Of a stretch of DNA of 64,000 nt, positions 20,041 through 28,572 are shown one piece after another; within the stretch, counting starts at the first letter, position 1, and each line of letters opens with the position of its first letter. This DNA is from Idiomarina sp. GTDB taxonomy: Bacteria; Pseudomonadota; Gammaproteobacteria; Enterobacterales; Alteromonadaceae. The notes below the pieces were generated by a model, which worked only from the letters and a program-made list of their open reading frames with translations, was not told where the DNA came from and searched no databases. Location: NCBI GenBank assembly GCA_020832105.1, contig JAFIFH010000074.1, positions 16,071-80,070 of the forward strand, in the 5' to 3' direction. The translations under genes and the position numbers were made by a program.

Positions 20041-20484
20041 TTATGAGTCATTTGCCAATACAGCCTGCTCAGTCGTGAGCGCGATGCCATGTTGGCGATA
20101 TTGCTTAAAGCGTTCGCGTGCTTGCGCGCGTAAGTCATCTGCCACAGGTACAATGTCGATAACCTGTTGCGCCCGGGCGGCCATGTCAGGTGCCTGGGCC
20201 GCAAGGTTGACGACGCATGGGCGAGAGCCGCGTGGTGACTGACCGGGCCAGCTAAGTTCAACCGGGCTGCCATGGCCGCCTTCACCGCTAAGGTTATGCG
20301 GTACAAAAGCGTCGGTGGGCAATTGCCAGAGTAACTCGTCGAGGGCTTCAGCCTGCTGTTGATCCGCGGCCACCACTAACACCCGTGCACCCTGACGGAA
20401 CTGCTGATATACCTGCTGACAAATAAATGGTAAGAGATTGGCATCGCCAATCTCATCTAACAGGTAAAAGGTTGCTGTAGCCAT
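20041..20484 (-). CDS. holC: DNA polymerase III chi subunit
   Basis: HolC links the clamp-loader to single-strand binding protein. The 147-residue protein starts [11 protein letters not shown], contains the family block [21 protein letters not shown] followed by FVPHNL, and sits between pepA and valS as in E. coli. It starts two bases after the pepA stop codon. Confidence 0.92.
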   Translation of the reverse strand: MATATFYLLDEIGDANLLPFICQQVYQQFRQGARVLVVAADQQQAEALDELLWQLPTDAFVPHNLSGEGGHGSPVELSWPGQSPRGSRPCVVNLAAQAPDMAARAQQVIDIVPVADDLRAQARERFKQYRQHGIALTTEQAVLANDS

Positions 20485-20486
20485 AG

Positions 20487-21992
20487 CTACTCGCCAGCCT
20501 CAACCCCGGCACGCGTCAGTAAAAACTGCGTGAGCAAGGGCACTGGGCGGCCAGTAGCACCTTTATTTTTGCCACTTTGCCATGCAGTACCGGCGATATC
20601 CATATGCGCCCAATGATACTTTTTGGTGTATCGCGATAAGAAGCAGGCTGCAGTAATAGTGCCTGCCGGGCGACCGCCTAAATTGGTCATATCAGCAAAA
20701 GGACTATCTAACATGTCCTGATACTCGTCCCACAAAGGCAAGCGCCATGCGCGGTCGCTACTTTGCTCGCCGGCATTAATCAGTTCATGGGCCAATGGGT
20801 TATGACTACTTAATACTGCGCTGGCATGGGCACCTAAGGCGATAACACAAGCACCAGTCAGGGTTGCTAAGTCGACCACCGATTCAGGGTTGAAGCGCTC
20901 AACATAGGTTAACGCGTCACATAATACCAAACGGCCTTCAGCATCGGTATTCAATACCTCAACAGTCTGACCTGACATGGTGGTGAGCACGTCACCTGGG
21001 CGGTAGGCTTTACCGTCTGGCATATTCTCACAGCCGGCCAGCACGCCAATCACATTGATCGGCAGCTGCAACTCAGCCAGCGCTTGCATCGCGCCAAGAA
21101 CCCCTGCAGCACCCCCCATGTCGTATTTCATTTCGTCCATGCCTTCGCCTGGCTTGATAGAGATACCACCAGAGTCAAAGGTCAGGCCTTTACCAACTAG
21201 CACGATAGGTGCTTTGTCGTCATCTGCGCCTTTGTAATGCATCAGCGTCATCATCGGCGGGTTTTCAGAACCCTGGGAGACGGCAAGGTAAGCTTGCATA
21301 CCAAGTTCTTCCATTTGTTCACGGCCAATGCGCTCGATATTCAAATTGCTGTAATTTTCTGCCACTTTCTCTGCTTGCTCGGCAAGCCAGATCGGGGTGC
21401 AGATATTGGGTGGCATATTGGCGGCGTCACGGCATAAACTCACGCCTTTAGCCACTGCCATGCCGTGCTTGATTGCGCGCTCACCTAAGTTAAGCTCACG
21501 ACGGGTCGGCACATTGAAGACCAGTTTACGCAACGGGCGACGTGGCTCTTCTTTTTTAGTTTTCAGCTGGTGAAAGGTATACAGACTGCTATTTGCAGCT
21601 TCCACCGCCTGGCGGACTTTCCAATAGGTGTCACGGGCTTTGACATGCAGTTCACTTAAGAAACACACGGCCTCCATCGAGCCTGTTTCATTCAGGTTAG
21701 CGATGGTTTTATTGATGATTTGCTTGTACTGACGCTCGTCAAGCTCGCGCTCTTTGCCACATCCGACCAGCAACACACGCTCACTTAAGATATTGGGCAC
21801 ATTGTGCAGCAGTAGCATTTGCCCGGCTTTTCCTTCAAGATCGCCGCGGCGCAGCAGATTACTGATATAACCGTCACTAACCTGATCTAATTGCTCTGCA
21901 GCAGGAGATAAACGGCGAGGTTCAAAAACGCCGACTACAATACAGGCTGAACGCTGTTTTTCAGGGCTGCCGCTTTTAACATTAAATTCCAT
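20487..21992 (-). CDS. pepA: Leucyl aminopeptidase PepA (aminopeptidase A, XerA)
   Basis: A hexameric M17 di-metal aminopeptidase; in E. coli it also binds DNA and helps XerCD recombination and regulates carAB. Metal and active-site motifs are [16 protein letters not shown] and [12 protein letters not shown]. The start at 21990-21992 ([15 protein letters not shown]) matches the E. coli N-terminus and has GGGAGT four bases upstream; a longer in-frame reading starting 87 bases upstream is not supported. This gives 501 residues, the E. coli PepA length being 503. The 211 bases to lptF are a divergent promoter region. Confidence 0.97.
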   Translation of the reverse strand: MEFNVKSGSPEKQRSACIVVGVFEPRRLSPAAEQLDQVSDGYISNLLRRGDLEGKAGQMLLLHNVPNILSERVLLVGCGKERELDERQYKQIINKTIANLNETGSMEAVCFLSELHVKARDTYWKVRQAVEAANSSLYTFHQLKTKKEEPRRPLRKLVFNVPTRRELNLGERAIKHGMAVAKGVSLCRDAANMPPNICTPIWLAEQAEKVAENYSNLNIERIGREQMEELGMQAYLAVSQGSENPPMMTLMHYKGADDDKAPIVLVGKGLTFDSGGISIKPGEGMDEMKYDMGGAAGVLGAMQALAELQLPINVIGVLAGCENMPDGKAYRPGDVLTTMSGQTVEVLNTDAEGRLVLCDALTYVERFNPESVVDLATLTGACVIALGAHASAVLSSHNPLAHELINAGEQSSDRAWRLPLWDEYQDMLDSPFADMTNLGGRPAGTITAACFLSRYTKKYHWAHMDIAGTAWQSGKNKGATGRPVPLLTQFLLTRAGVEAGE

Positions 21993-22203
21993 GGTGACTC
22001 CCATTTCTGGTGAATTCCGAACAAGCGTGGCATGATACGCCTTCCCTGACCAGAGTTGATGCCTTGAGTGAATGAACAAAGTGAAATGTCACCTGATACT
22101 CGCACATTTAACTAAGCTTGTAGGGATATATCTTATGAAAACAACAAGTTTACCTAAATATTCGCTTATTTCCAGCAAAACGCAAGGTTAAGAGAACTCA
22201 TAC

Positions 22204-23310
22204 GTGCGCATTTTTCGTTACTTAATTCGTGAAACCTTTAAAGCACAGTTCGCCGTCTTTATCGTGTTGATGACCATTTTTATCAGCCAGCAGTTTGTCA
22301 CTATATTAACTGAGGCGTCCGAAGGTCAGGTGCCGGCAGGCCTGATTATCCTGGTGATGGGGCTACAGTTACCGGCTTTGGCGGCGTTGATACTGCCAAT
22401 CAGTCTTTTCCTCGGTATTTTGATGGCCCACGGGCGTATTTACAGCGACAACGAGATGGCGGTGCTACACGCCTGTGGCGTCAGTGAATGGTATGTGACC
22501 CGGGTCACGTTAGTGCTTTCCACCGTATTGGCTATTATCACCGCAGTCATGACGCTGTGGCTAGGGCCGTGGGCGATGAGTCAGGAATATCAGATAGCCG
22601 AGCGAGCGCGTATGGAGGCAGGTATTGCAGCTGTGCAAACCGGCCGCTTCCAGCAAGCAACCAGTCAAAATGCGGTTATCTTTATTGAACAACAAGCAGG
22701 GGACGGGCGACTGGAAGGGGTGTTCGTGGCCCAGCTCCCGGAGCGCACTGAAGTGCGTGGCGAACGGGCGAGTGTGGTCATGGCTGAGTATGGTCAGGTG
22801 TCCAGCGATGGGGCCGGTGGCCAGACACTGGTGCTGGAAAATGGTCGTCGGTATTCCCAGCATGTGACTGAACTAGACCATCAGGTGATGGAGTTCTCGC
22901 GCTACCAAATGCAGATCCGCGAACAGGAAATTGACCAGGAACGGCGGCGATTAGAAGCCATTCCCACCACGGAATTAATGCAGCGTACCGACTACGAGGC
23001 TCAAGCCGAATTGCAATGGCGAATTGCGATTCCCCTGGCAATGCCATTGTTGACCCTGATCGCAGTACCTTTGTCACGGGTTAATCCGCGCCAAGGCAAG
23101 TTTGCCCGGATGGGGCCCGCCTTACTAATTTACCTGGGGTACTTCCTGGTCCTCATGGCTGCCAAACGCGCACTGGGAGACGGTGCGTTTTCACCAACCA
23201 TCGGGTTATGGTGGATCCACGTCGCGCTGGCACTGTTTGGCTTTTTGCTGGTGTTCAAAGGCAGGACTACCGGTCACAAGCTGATGGCAAAACTAAAAGG
23301 GCGCGGTTAA
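22204..23310 (+). CDS. lptF: LPS export ABC transporter permease LptF
   Basis: LptF pairs with LptG and two LptB ATPases to extract lipopolysaccharide from the inner membrane and push it to LptC. The 368-residue protein has three N-terminal and three C-terminal membrane helices around a periplasmic beta-jellyroll. Family blocks are RYLIRETFKAQ, LILPISLFLG and VPLSRVNPRQGKF. Translation starts at GTG with AAGAGA upstream. Its stop codon overlaps the lptG start (TAATG). Confidence 0.96.
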   Translation: MRIFRYLIRETFKAQFAVFIVLMTIFISQQFVTILTEASEGQVPAGLIILVMGLQLPALAALILPISLFLGILMAHGRIYSDNEMAVLHACGVSEWYVTRVTLVLSTVLAIITAVMTLWLGPWAMSQEYQIAERARMEAGIAAVQTGRFQQATSQNAVIFIEQQAGDGRLEGVFVAQLPERTEVRGERASVVMAEYGQVSSDGAGGQTLVLENGRRYSQHVTELDHQVMEFSRYQMQIREQEIDQERRRLEAIPTTELMQRTDYEAQAELQWRIAIPLAMPLLTLIAVPLSRVNPRQGKFARMGPALLIYLGYFLVLMAAKRALGDGAFSPTIGLWWIHVALALFGFLLVFKGRTTGHKLMAKLKGRG

Positions 23311-24380
23311 TGTTTAGTATTCTTGATCGCTACATTGGTAAAACCATTCTCACCACCACTGGGTTAAGCCTTGCGGTTTTAACCGGGCTGAGTGCGTTAA
23401 TTCGCTTTGTTGAGCAAGTGCGTAGTATCGGCCGCGGTAGTTACGACATGATGGACGTGCTGGCCTTTGTACTGCTGAGTGTCCCCCGTGATGTGGAACA
23501 GTTCTTCCCTATGGCCACCTTATTGGGGGGCCTCATAGGCATGGGTATGCTTGCCAGTAATAGCGAGCTGGTGGTGATGATGGCAGCCGGGCGGTCGCGC
23601 CTGAATATTGTGGCTGCAGTGATGAAATCCGCAGTGTTGATGATGTTAGTGGTCACCGCTCTTGGCGAGTGGGTAGCCCCGCAGCTGGAAAGTCAGGCAC
23701 GGCAATTGCGCGCACAGGCAATTTCTGGTGGCAGCTTGATCAGTGGCCCTCAGGGGCAGTGGGCAAGAGATGGCAGCCAGTTTATCAATATTGGTGAAGT
23801 GCAGGACACCGGCTTGCTGCAAGATGTAACCATTTATCAGTTCTCTGCAGAGCGCACCTTGGAGCGCGTCATACGGGGTGAGAATGCACAATTTGTGGAT
23901 GATGCCTGGCGCGTGCGCGACGTACGCTATACCGAAATGGGTGAGGATGAAATTCAGAATTATCGCCTGGCAAGCTGGGTATGGCGTTCAGGCCTGACCC
24001 CGGAGAAACTTGGGGTTCTTACGGTACGCCCAGAGTCGCTGCCAATTAGCGGGCTGCAGAGTTATATTAATTATCTGCAGAGTAACAATCAGGACGCTAG
24101 TCGGTATCAACTGGCATTGTGGCGTAAGGTGTTGGCGCCACTCACCGTGGCGGTGATGTTGCTAGTGGCGCTGTCATTTATCTTCGGCCCCTTGCGTTCC
24201 GTGACGATGGGCGCGCGCGTGCTGCTTGGGGTCATTACTGGCTTTGTGTTCCATATGGCAAACCAGGTATTTGGACCGGTCGCTCAGGTCTATCACTTGC
24301 CTCCGCTGCTGGGTGCCGCGTTGCCGAGCTTAATCTTCGCCGCAGCCGCTATCTATATGATGCAGCGTCAGAAAGTCTAA
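23310..24380 (+). CDS. lptG: LPS export ABC transporter permease LptG
   Basis: This is the partner permease of LptF, 356 residues from MFSILDRYIGKTIL. It has the same six-helix plus periplasmic beta-jellyroll layout and the conserved block FIFGPLRSVTMGARVLLGV near residue 290. The start overlaps the lptF stop by one base, indicating translational coupling. A terminator follows directly. Confidence 0.96.
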   Translation: MFSILDRYIGKTILTTTGLSLAVLTGLSALIRFVEQVRSIGRGSYDMMDVLAFVLLSVPRDVEQFFPMATLLGGLIGMGMLASNSELVVMMAAGRSRLNIVAAVMKSAVLMMLVVTALGEWVAPQLESQARQLRAQAISGGSLISGPQGQWARDGSQFINIGEVQDTGLLQDVTIYQFSAERTLERVIRGENAQFVDDAWRVRDVRYTEMGEDEIQNYRLASWVWRSGLTPEKLGVLTVRPESLPISGLQSYINYLQSNNQDASRYQLALWRKVLAPLTVAVMLLVALSFIFGPLRSVTMGARVLLGVITGFVFHMANQVFGPVAQVYHLPPLLGAALPSLIFAAAAIYMMQRQKV

Positions 24381-24383
24381 ATA

Positions 24384-24418
24384 TGGAAGCCTGGTTACTT
24401 AAAAGGCTTCCAGTTTTT
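24384..24418 (+). terminator. Terminator of lptF-lptG, lying inside the 3' end of the convergent RDD gene
   Basis: TGGAAGCCT pairs with AGGCTTCCA, followed by AGTTTTT. The stem overlaps the last codons of the opposite-strand gene that ends at 24395, so one sequence serves as terminator and coding DNA. Confidence 0.8.
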
Positions 24419-24913
24419 AAATTTGTTCGCCTCAGGGCTAAGAATCACAACTTCAGTTTTTGCGGCTCTGTCTTGCCAGGCCAGCTCATCTTTATCGAAT
24501 AACACACCAATATTACTCAAGCCCAGCGCTGCGGTTGCAAAACGAATCGCCGCCTGGCGCCAACTAATGCATGACCCGTCTGTGTTTTGCACTTTAAGGC
24601 GCCATGCGCGCATGCCCAATGTCTGTCCGCCACGCACCCAGAAGCCAGCATAAAAACCAAAAATGACCGCAAGCAAATACATCGTATATAGCCAGTTACC
24701 CTCTAACACACTGGCGTGATCCGCGCCTTCGGCAAGCGTCACAAGGCCGGTTGCGATCACCAGTGACACCACCCCAAGGGCAGCACCTGCAGCCAGCATC
24801 AGCACCGCCGCAATAGCCAACAAGTCATATAAAATAGCGCCCATACGACGGGCAAAACCGGCTCGGGGGAAGTTAGCATGTTCAGGATTAGGCATTGAGC
24901 GGGCTTTAGGCAT
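24395..24913 (-). CDS. RDD family membrane protein
   Basis: A 172-residue protein with the RDD signature FARRMGAILYDLLAI near its N-terminus, two to three membrane helices and the family block GGQTLGMRAWRLKVQNTDG. The start at 24911-24913 (MPKARSMPNPEHANF) has AAAGAG upstream; a longer reading that begins at 25030 crosses a probable promoter region and is not favoured. Function is unknown; some RDD proteins have been linked to ion exchange. It is convergent with lptG. Confidence 0.82.
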   Translation of the reverse strand: MPKARSMPNPEHANFPRAGFARRMGAILYDLLAIAAVLMLAAGAALGVVSLVIATGLVTLAEGADHASVLEGNWLYTMYLLAVIFGFYAGFWVRGGQTLGMRAWRLKVQNTDGSCISWRQAAIRFATAALGLSNIGVLFDKDELAWQDRAAKTEVVILSPEANKFKNWKPFK

Positions 24914-25046
24914 GGAACGACTCTTTAATTGCAAATGTAGTAACGGGAAGTTGGCAGAATCATACCATGAAAGATTGAAAGATAAGAATGACACATAGGG
25001 CAGTAAGTTGATTGCTTTCCCTGTCCACACCTAAGGTTGCTTTGAG

Positions 25047-25071
25047 ATTATTTTCCATCATGGAAAATAAT
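25047..25071. promoter_or_regulatory. Perfect 25-base palindrome, probable operator box 1
   Basis: ATTATTTTCCAT-C-ATGGAAAATAAT reads the same on both strands, with 12-base arms. It is centred at 25059, about 110 bases before the membrane protein gene, and a related box lies 60 bases further on. Confidence 0.7.
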
Positions 25072-25106
25072 TACTTGACGGTGTGGAAAGTCAGCGCTAA
25101 GGTATG

Positions 25107-25131
25107 ATTACTTTCCGTAATGGAAAATAAA
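25107..25131. promoter_or_regulatory. Imperfect copy of the palindrome, probable operator box 2
   Basis: ATTACTTTCCGT-A-ATGGAAAATAAA matches box 1 with 9 of 12 arm positions paired. The centre is at 25119, exactly 60 bases (about six helical turns) from box 1. TTGACG at 25075-25080 lies between the boxes and may be a -35 element, but no -10 at ideal spacing was found; TATGAT at 25103 is 22 bases away. Confidence 0.6.
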
Positions 25132-25167
25132 TAGGTTTAGTCATTCGATAGTAACGAGGGCAAGCAG

Positions 25168-25686
25168 ATGACAGGTAAAACTGAATATCAGGATAAAACC
25201 AGCGGCGAAAAAAGTGATCGTCGCGCTGGTAAGGAGCTACACGTCGACCGCGTGTCAGCGCAAGCCGCTCTATCGATGGTGAACCAGCAAAAACAAAACA
25301 TCGTCGAGCGTTTGCATATTCCTTGGTGGCAAGGGCCACTGACTGGATTATGTATGGCGATTTTGGTGGTAAGCCATGCTGTACCAACGCCTTATAACTT
25401 GCTGCTGGTTGGCATCGCCTGTGTAGGTATATTCGCTATGTTGCGAAGCTACACGAGCCAACCAGTTTGGGTGTCAGGCTGGCGTAAAGGCAAAACCCGG
25501 TCGCTTTCCGTGACGTTCTTCATTGTGTATCTGCTCCACTATTTTGGCAGCATGTGGTTATTTAGTCGCGGGCATAGCTGGATTATTCCGGTGACTGCTT
25601 TCTCAATATTTATCGTCGCTATTATATATGGGCGAGTATGGGTGGCAGTTTGGCGCAAGGACATGGAGACCGATGATGTCCGCTGA
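25168..25686 (+). CDS. Uncharacterised four-helix membrane protein
   Basis: This 172-residue protein has a hydrophilic, charged N-terminus (about 50 residues) followed by two pairs of hydrophobic helices: GLCMAILVVSHAV, LLLVGIACVGIFAML, VTFFIVYLLHYFGSMWLF and IIPVTAFSIFIVAIIYG. GAGGG lies eight bases before the ATG. I do not recognise the family. It overlaps the following winged-helix regulator by 11 bases, so the two are translationally coupled, and the twin palindromes upstream suggest that the regulator controls this operon. Confidence 0.72.
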   Translation: MTGKTEYQDKTSGEKSDRRAGKELHVDRVSAQAALSMVNQQKQNIVERLHIPWWQGPLTGLCMAILVVSHAVPTPYNLLLVGIACVGIFAMLRSYTSQPVWVSGWRKGKTRSLSVTFFIVYLLHYFGSMWLFSRGHSWIIPVTAFSIFIVAIIYGRVWVAVWRKDMETDDVR

Positions 25687-25966
25687 ACTGGATCCTGTCA
25701 TTCACCCTATCCACCGCTTGCAAATTTGTGCATTGCTGGCCAACGCAGACGAGATGGAATTTGCGCTCTTACGGGAGGAGCTCGGTGTATCGGACTCGGT
25801 GTTGTCGAAGCAAATGAAGTACCTGGACGAAGCGGGTTACCTTAAAATCCGCAAAGTCCCAAGTAGCGGTAGGCCACGAAGCTGGTATAGCCTCAGTGCC
25901 TCAGGCTTTAAAGCGTTTCAGTCACATTTAGCCGCGCTACGCGCCATCGCCTTGGTGGCGGAGTAG
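25676..25966 (+). CDS. Winged-helix transcriptional regulator (HTH_34 / MarR-like)
   Basis: This is a 96-residue single-domain DNA-binding protein. It has the helix-turn-helix LREELGVSDSVLSKQMKYLD, followed by the wing EAGYLKIRKVPSSGRPRSWY and the family ending LSASGFKAFQSHLAAL. It has no ligand domain. The ATG at 25676 is seven bases after GGAG; an ATG three bases earlier is also possible. It is coupled to the upstream membrane protein, the classic arrangement for an autoregulated pair. Which signal it senses cannot be seen. Confidence 0.85.
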   Translation: MSAELDPVIHPIHRLQICALLANADEMEFALLREELGVSDSVLSKQMKYLDEAGYLKIRKVPSSGRPRSWYSLSASGFKAFQSHLAALRAIALVAE

Positions 25967-26065
25967 TGTAGATACATATTTTACGCGTGCCTGTACAGTT
26001 GGGACTGACTGTAGCAGCAAACTGCTTAAAGCTTAGGCAAACAGGCCGTGCATCCAATTTAGTGC

Positions 26066-26093
26066 TTGATTCAACTTAAGCGAACGGTATAAT
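26066..26093 (+). promoter_or_regulatory. Promoter of tRNA-Leu
   Basis: The -35 TTGATT (26066-26071) and -10 TATAAT (26088-26093) are 16 bases apart. They are followed by the GC-rich discriminator GCGGGTCGC, as usual for stable-RNA promoters under stringent control. Confidence 0.75.
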
Positions 26094-26155
26094 GCGGGTC
26101 GCTTAGCAGGTTTACCCACTAAGCAGCCTCCCAAGTTTCAAACATCGAAACAAAT

Positions 26156-26242
26156 GCCCGGGTGGCGAAATTGGTAGACGCAGCGGATTCAAAATCCGCC
26201 GCCCTTGCGGGTGTGCCGGTTCGAGTCCGGCCCCGGGCACCA
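26156..26242 (+). tRNA. tRNA-Leu (anticodon CAA)
   Basis: The acceptor stem GCCCGGG pairs with CCCGGGC and the gene encodes ACCA. The anticodon stem-loop GCGGA-TTCAAAA-TCCGC gives CAA, which reads UUG. A long variable arm (GCCCTTGCGGGT) and the T-arm CCGGTTCGAGTCCGG complete a class II tRNA of 87 bases. It is close in sequence to E. coli leuX. Confidence 0.97.
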
Positions 26243-26728
26243 TCTATACTTCCATGTAATTCTTTGTAATCAATACAGAAAACAGAAATTTCAACCGAGC
26301 CAACGCCGAGCCGAAAAACGCGCTCCGGTACATGTCCTGTCTTTTTCTGCCGTTTTTAACCCTATTCAATGGAAACAACAGCAACTCGATGCGGCGCTAA
26401 CAATGTTAATAAGCCTCCTTGCGCGTGTATTCCGACTGGGCACTTACTCACCCAAATGTATCAGATGCGGCTGGTTATGAGCGGCAGTCGTGGGATAAAC
26501 CTAGCCGAAAATAGCGCTTAATTGGTTAGCATTACATAAATCAAATATTAAAATTTAACTTATTTCATTGGCTTAGCTTTTAATCGCCTGAATGTCGTAT
26601 TTTCAGCTTTTGAAAGTGGATTAATAATTCATTCACCGCTAGTTTGCAGTTGGCGGGAACCCCACCATAAGATCTTGATTACGGTGGTGTATTAAGTCTT
26701 TTTGAGCTGTTGGCTCTAAGGCAAAACT
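26243..26728 (+). other. 486-base gene-free stretch after tRNA-Leu
   Basis: This AT-rich interval has no supportable reading frame, integrase fragment or second copy of the tRNA 3' end that I could find. Its last part is the leader of the secreted protein gene at 26729, including a CCCCACCAT...ACGGTGGTG inverted repeat (about 26660-26690) of unknown role. Confidence 0.5.
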
Positions 26729-27664
26729 ATGAAAACCACGTCTAAGTTAATAACTGGCTTTACCATGTCTGGTATAGCTTTATCCATCCTTCTAAGCTCA
26801 AACCCTGCATTTGCAGCTAGCTGCCAGACCTTGTATGCAGGGCAAAACATTCCTGCGGGCTCTGTATGTGTGAGTAATGACGCTGACTACTTGACAGTAG
26901 AATACAAAGTTGACGCGCCCTGGGACCTGACTGAGGTGCATCTATTCGTAGGCAATTCGATCACTGAAGCTCCCCAAACTCGCTCGGGTAATCCACAAAT
27001 AGGTTTATTCCCCTATTCAGCAACAGTTTCAGGAGGTGCATACTCATTTGTCTTACCCATGGGTGATTTTGGCGATTGTGATGCGGACCTAGTTGTAGCA
27101 GCACATGCGGTAGTAGCTAAAGAGGGTTCCAATGGTAGTTTGCAAACCGAAACCGGGTGGGCCGCTGGCACTCGCTTTACACCAAGGGGGAATTGGGCTA
27201 CCTGGTTTAATTACAGCGCCGAATGTCCAAACTATGTTGGCGAATGTTCACGTACCGAGACTGCGTTTGCGTTTGGGGATCAAACCCTTCAGGACTTAGG
27301 GACGGGAATCAATCGTTGGGGTTGGCAGAATACAGTGAGCCCTTATGAAAGCGGTAGTCAACCACTATATGCTGGCGCGGCGCAGAATGACCCATCTAAA
27401 GGGGATTTAGTAGGCCAAGTATATTACAGTTTCGACGGTTCGTGGCTTGACCTAACTTATCAAATGGCTGCCGGTTACGGGTTAAGTAAAACCCATGTCT
27501 TTGCCGGTGCTGCTAACTTGAATACTGGCGCACCAGGTCTGTTTGGACATCAGCAGTCGCATAGTTTTGGTACTACTTTTGTCAATTACTATATAGATAC
27601 AGGTTTGACCGGTACTGAAGATCTGTTTGTAGTTGCCCATGCTGATGTGTGCTTCCAGCAATAG
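26729..27664 (+). CDS. Secreted protein with two copies of an uncharacterised beta-rich domain
   Basis: A signal peptide (about residues 1-30, ending NPAFA-A) leads a 281-residue mature protein made of two related halves. Half one begins QTLYAGQNIPAGSVCVSNDADYL and half two QPLYAGAAQNDPSKGDLVGQ. Each continues with a strand of the type YLTVEYK / WLDLTYQ, a block EVHLFVG / KTHVFAG, and an ending LVVAAHAVV / FVVAHADVC. Six cysteines in the mature part could form disulfides. The gene has a CTAAGG ribosome site and its own terminator. Domains of this YAG...T-HLFVG kind occur in secreted proteins of marine bacteria, but I do not know a function. Confidence 0.8.
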   Translation: MKTTSKLITGFTMSGIALSILLSSNPAFAASCQTLYAGQNIPAGSVCVSNDADYLTVEYKVDAPWDLTEVHLFVGNSITEAPQTRSGNPQIGLFPYSATVSGGAYSFVLPMGDFGDCDADLVVAAHAVVAKEGSNGSLQTETGWAAGTRFTPRGNWATWFNYSAECPNYVGECSRTETAFAFGDQTLQDLGTGINRWGWQNTVSPYESGSQPLYAGAAQNDPSKGDLVGQVYYSFDGSWLDLTYQMAAGYGLSKTHVFAGAANLNTGAPGLFGHQQSHSFGTTFVNYYIDTGLTGTEDLFVVAHADVCFQQ

Positions 27665-27690
27665 GCGTCATATGCTGTAAAAATCAGCTA

Positions 27691-27722
27691 AAAAAAGTGC
27701 CTGCAGCGCAGGCGCTTTTTTA
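27691..27722. terminator. Terminator between the secreted protein gene and the DUF1499 gene
   Basis: AGTGCCTGC pairs with GCAGGCGCT (one G-T pair) over a three-base loop, with A6 before and T6 after. It can serve both convergent genes. Confidence 0.88.
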
Positions 27723-27760
27723 TTTTTCTGCTTATCCTGTGATTACAAGCTGTTACTCTG

Positions 27761-28489
27761 TCAGTCCAGGCGCTTCAGCAAATCGTCGCGGAATTTGCGA
27801 ATGCGCTCGGCATTGGCGCCGACATCGCTGCCACCAAGGCGGGATTTGCTGCGCACATCAAGCAAGGTTGTACTGCCTTCCCCTGTGATTCGAATCACCA
27901 CATCATCTTTAAAACCGAACCAGGTGGTGGTTGCGGTGGCCTCAATTCGACCATCATTGGCATTCGCCTCAACCAGCTCCCAGCCGCTCGCCTCAACAAC
28001 GTCCAGGGCACTCGCAAAGACGTCTTGTGGTGGGTGAGGCAGGCGCATCGTTTCAATGTCAGGGTAGGCCTGGCGTTGCTGTTCAGCGGTCTCTTCGCCT
28101 GGGTACTCGACTGGGTTGGGTGAATCGGCTCGCAGCGGTGCAATAGCTACAAACGCAGGTGGGTTCTGAGTATCGGTGGTGATGTCATGAATGCGGGGTA
28201 CCGACTGCGCGGTTTGCAGCTGACTGTACGGCAGGTAAAAGGCGACTAGCCCGGTGACAAAGGAAGCCACTAGCAATGCTTGGGCTGACCGAGCAGAAGG
28301 GCGCAGTACAATGCCTGCAATCACCACTAGGATAATCGCGGCAATACCTACGTAGGCTGCCCAGCGCATGAATAAGAAGGCGGTGCCCAAGGTGAGCAAC
28401 TCGGTACGGTAAAGCGGACCTGCTATTAATAACAGCAGAATGGCTAAAAATCCGGCGCCAGCCGCGGCAAAACATAGAATTTTTTTCAT
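27761..28489 (-). CDS. DUF1499 domain membrane protein
   Basis: Three to four N-terminal hydrophobic helices (residues 1-110) are followed by a soluble DUF1499 domain (about 130-242). Its hallmarks are RIEATATTTWFGFKDDVVIRI and SRLGGSDVGANAERIRKF. The N-terminal part faces the inner membrane. AGAGG lies five bases before the ATG. Function is unknown. It is divergent from the hydroxylase gene at 28573, with 83 bases between them. Confidence 0.88.
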   Translation of the reverse strand: MKKILCFAAAGAGFLAILLLLIAGPLYRTELLTLGTAFLFMRWAAYVGIAAIILVVIAGIVLRPSARSAQALLVASFVTGLVAFYLPYSQLQTAQSVPRIHDITTDTQNPPAFVAIAPLRADSPNPVEYPGEETAEQQRQAYPDIETMRLPHPPQDVFASALDVVEASGWELVEANANDGRIEATATTTWFGFKDDVVIRITGEGSTTLLDVRSKSRLGGSDVGANAERIRKFRDDLLKRLD

Positions 28490-28572
28490 GCTAACCTCTG
28501 TAATTGTTCTTTTATGGCCTCTCTGTACGTATATATGTACTATCTTAGCTCACTTATAAAGATGTATTTTTC

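Noticed and set aside
25075..25108. TTGACG and TATGAT as a single promoter between the palindromes
   Set aside because: The spacing of 22 bases is too long for a normal sigma-70 promoter, so I did not list it as a feature.
26205..26480. Open frame running from inside tRNA-Leu into the intergenic stretch
   Set aside because: Its start overlaps the tRNA gene, it has no ribosome site and the encoded residues show no domain.
26640..26728. Possible riboswitch in the leader of the secreted protein gene
   Set aside because: An inverted repeat (CCCCACCAT...ACGGTGGTG) is present, but I could not match the conserved core of c-di-GMP or other known riboswitches.
26156..27664. Genomic island or prophage at tRNA-Leu
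   Set aside because: No integrase, phage gene or duplicated tRNA end was seen; only one gene of uncertain origin follows.
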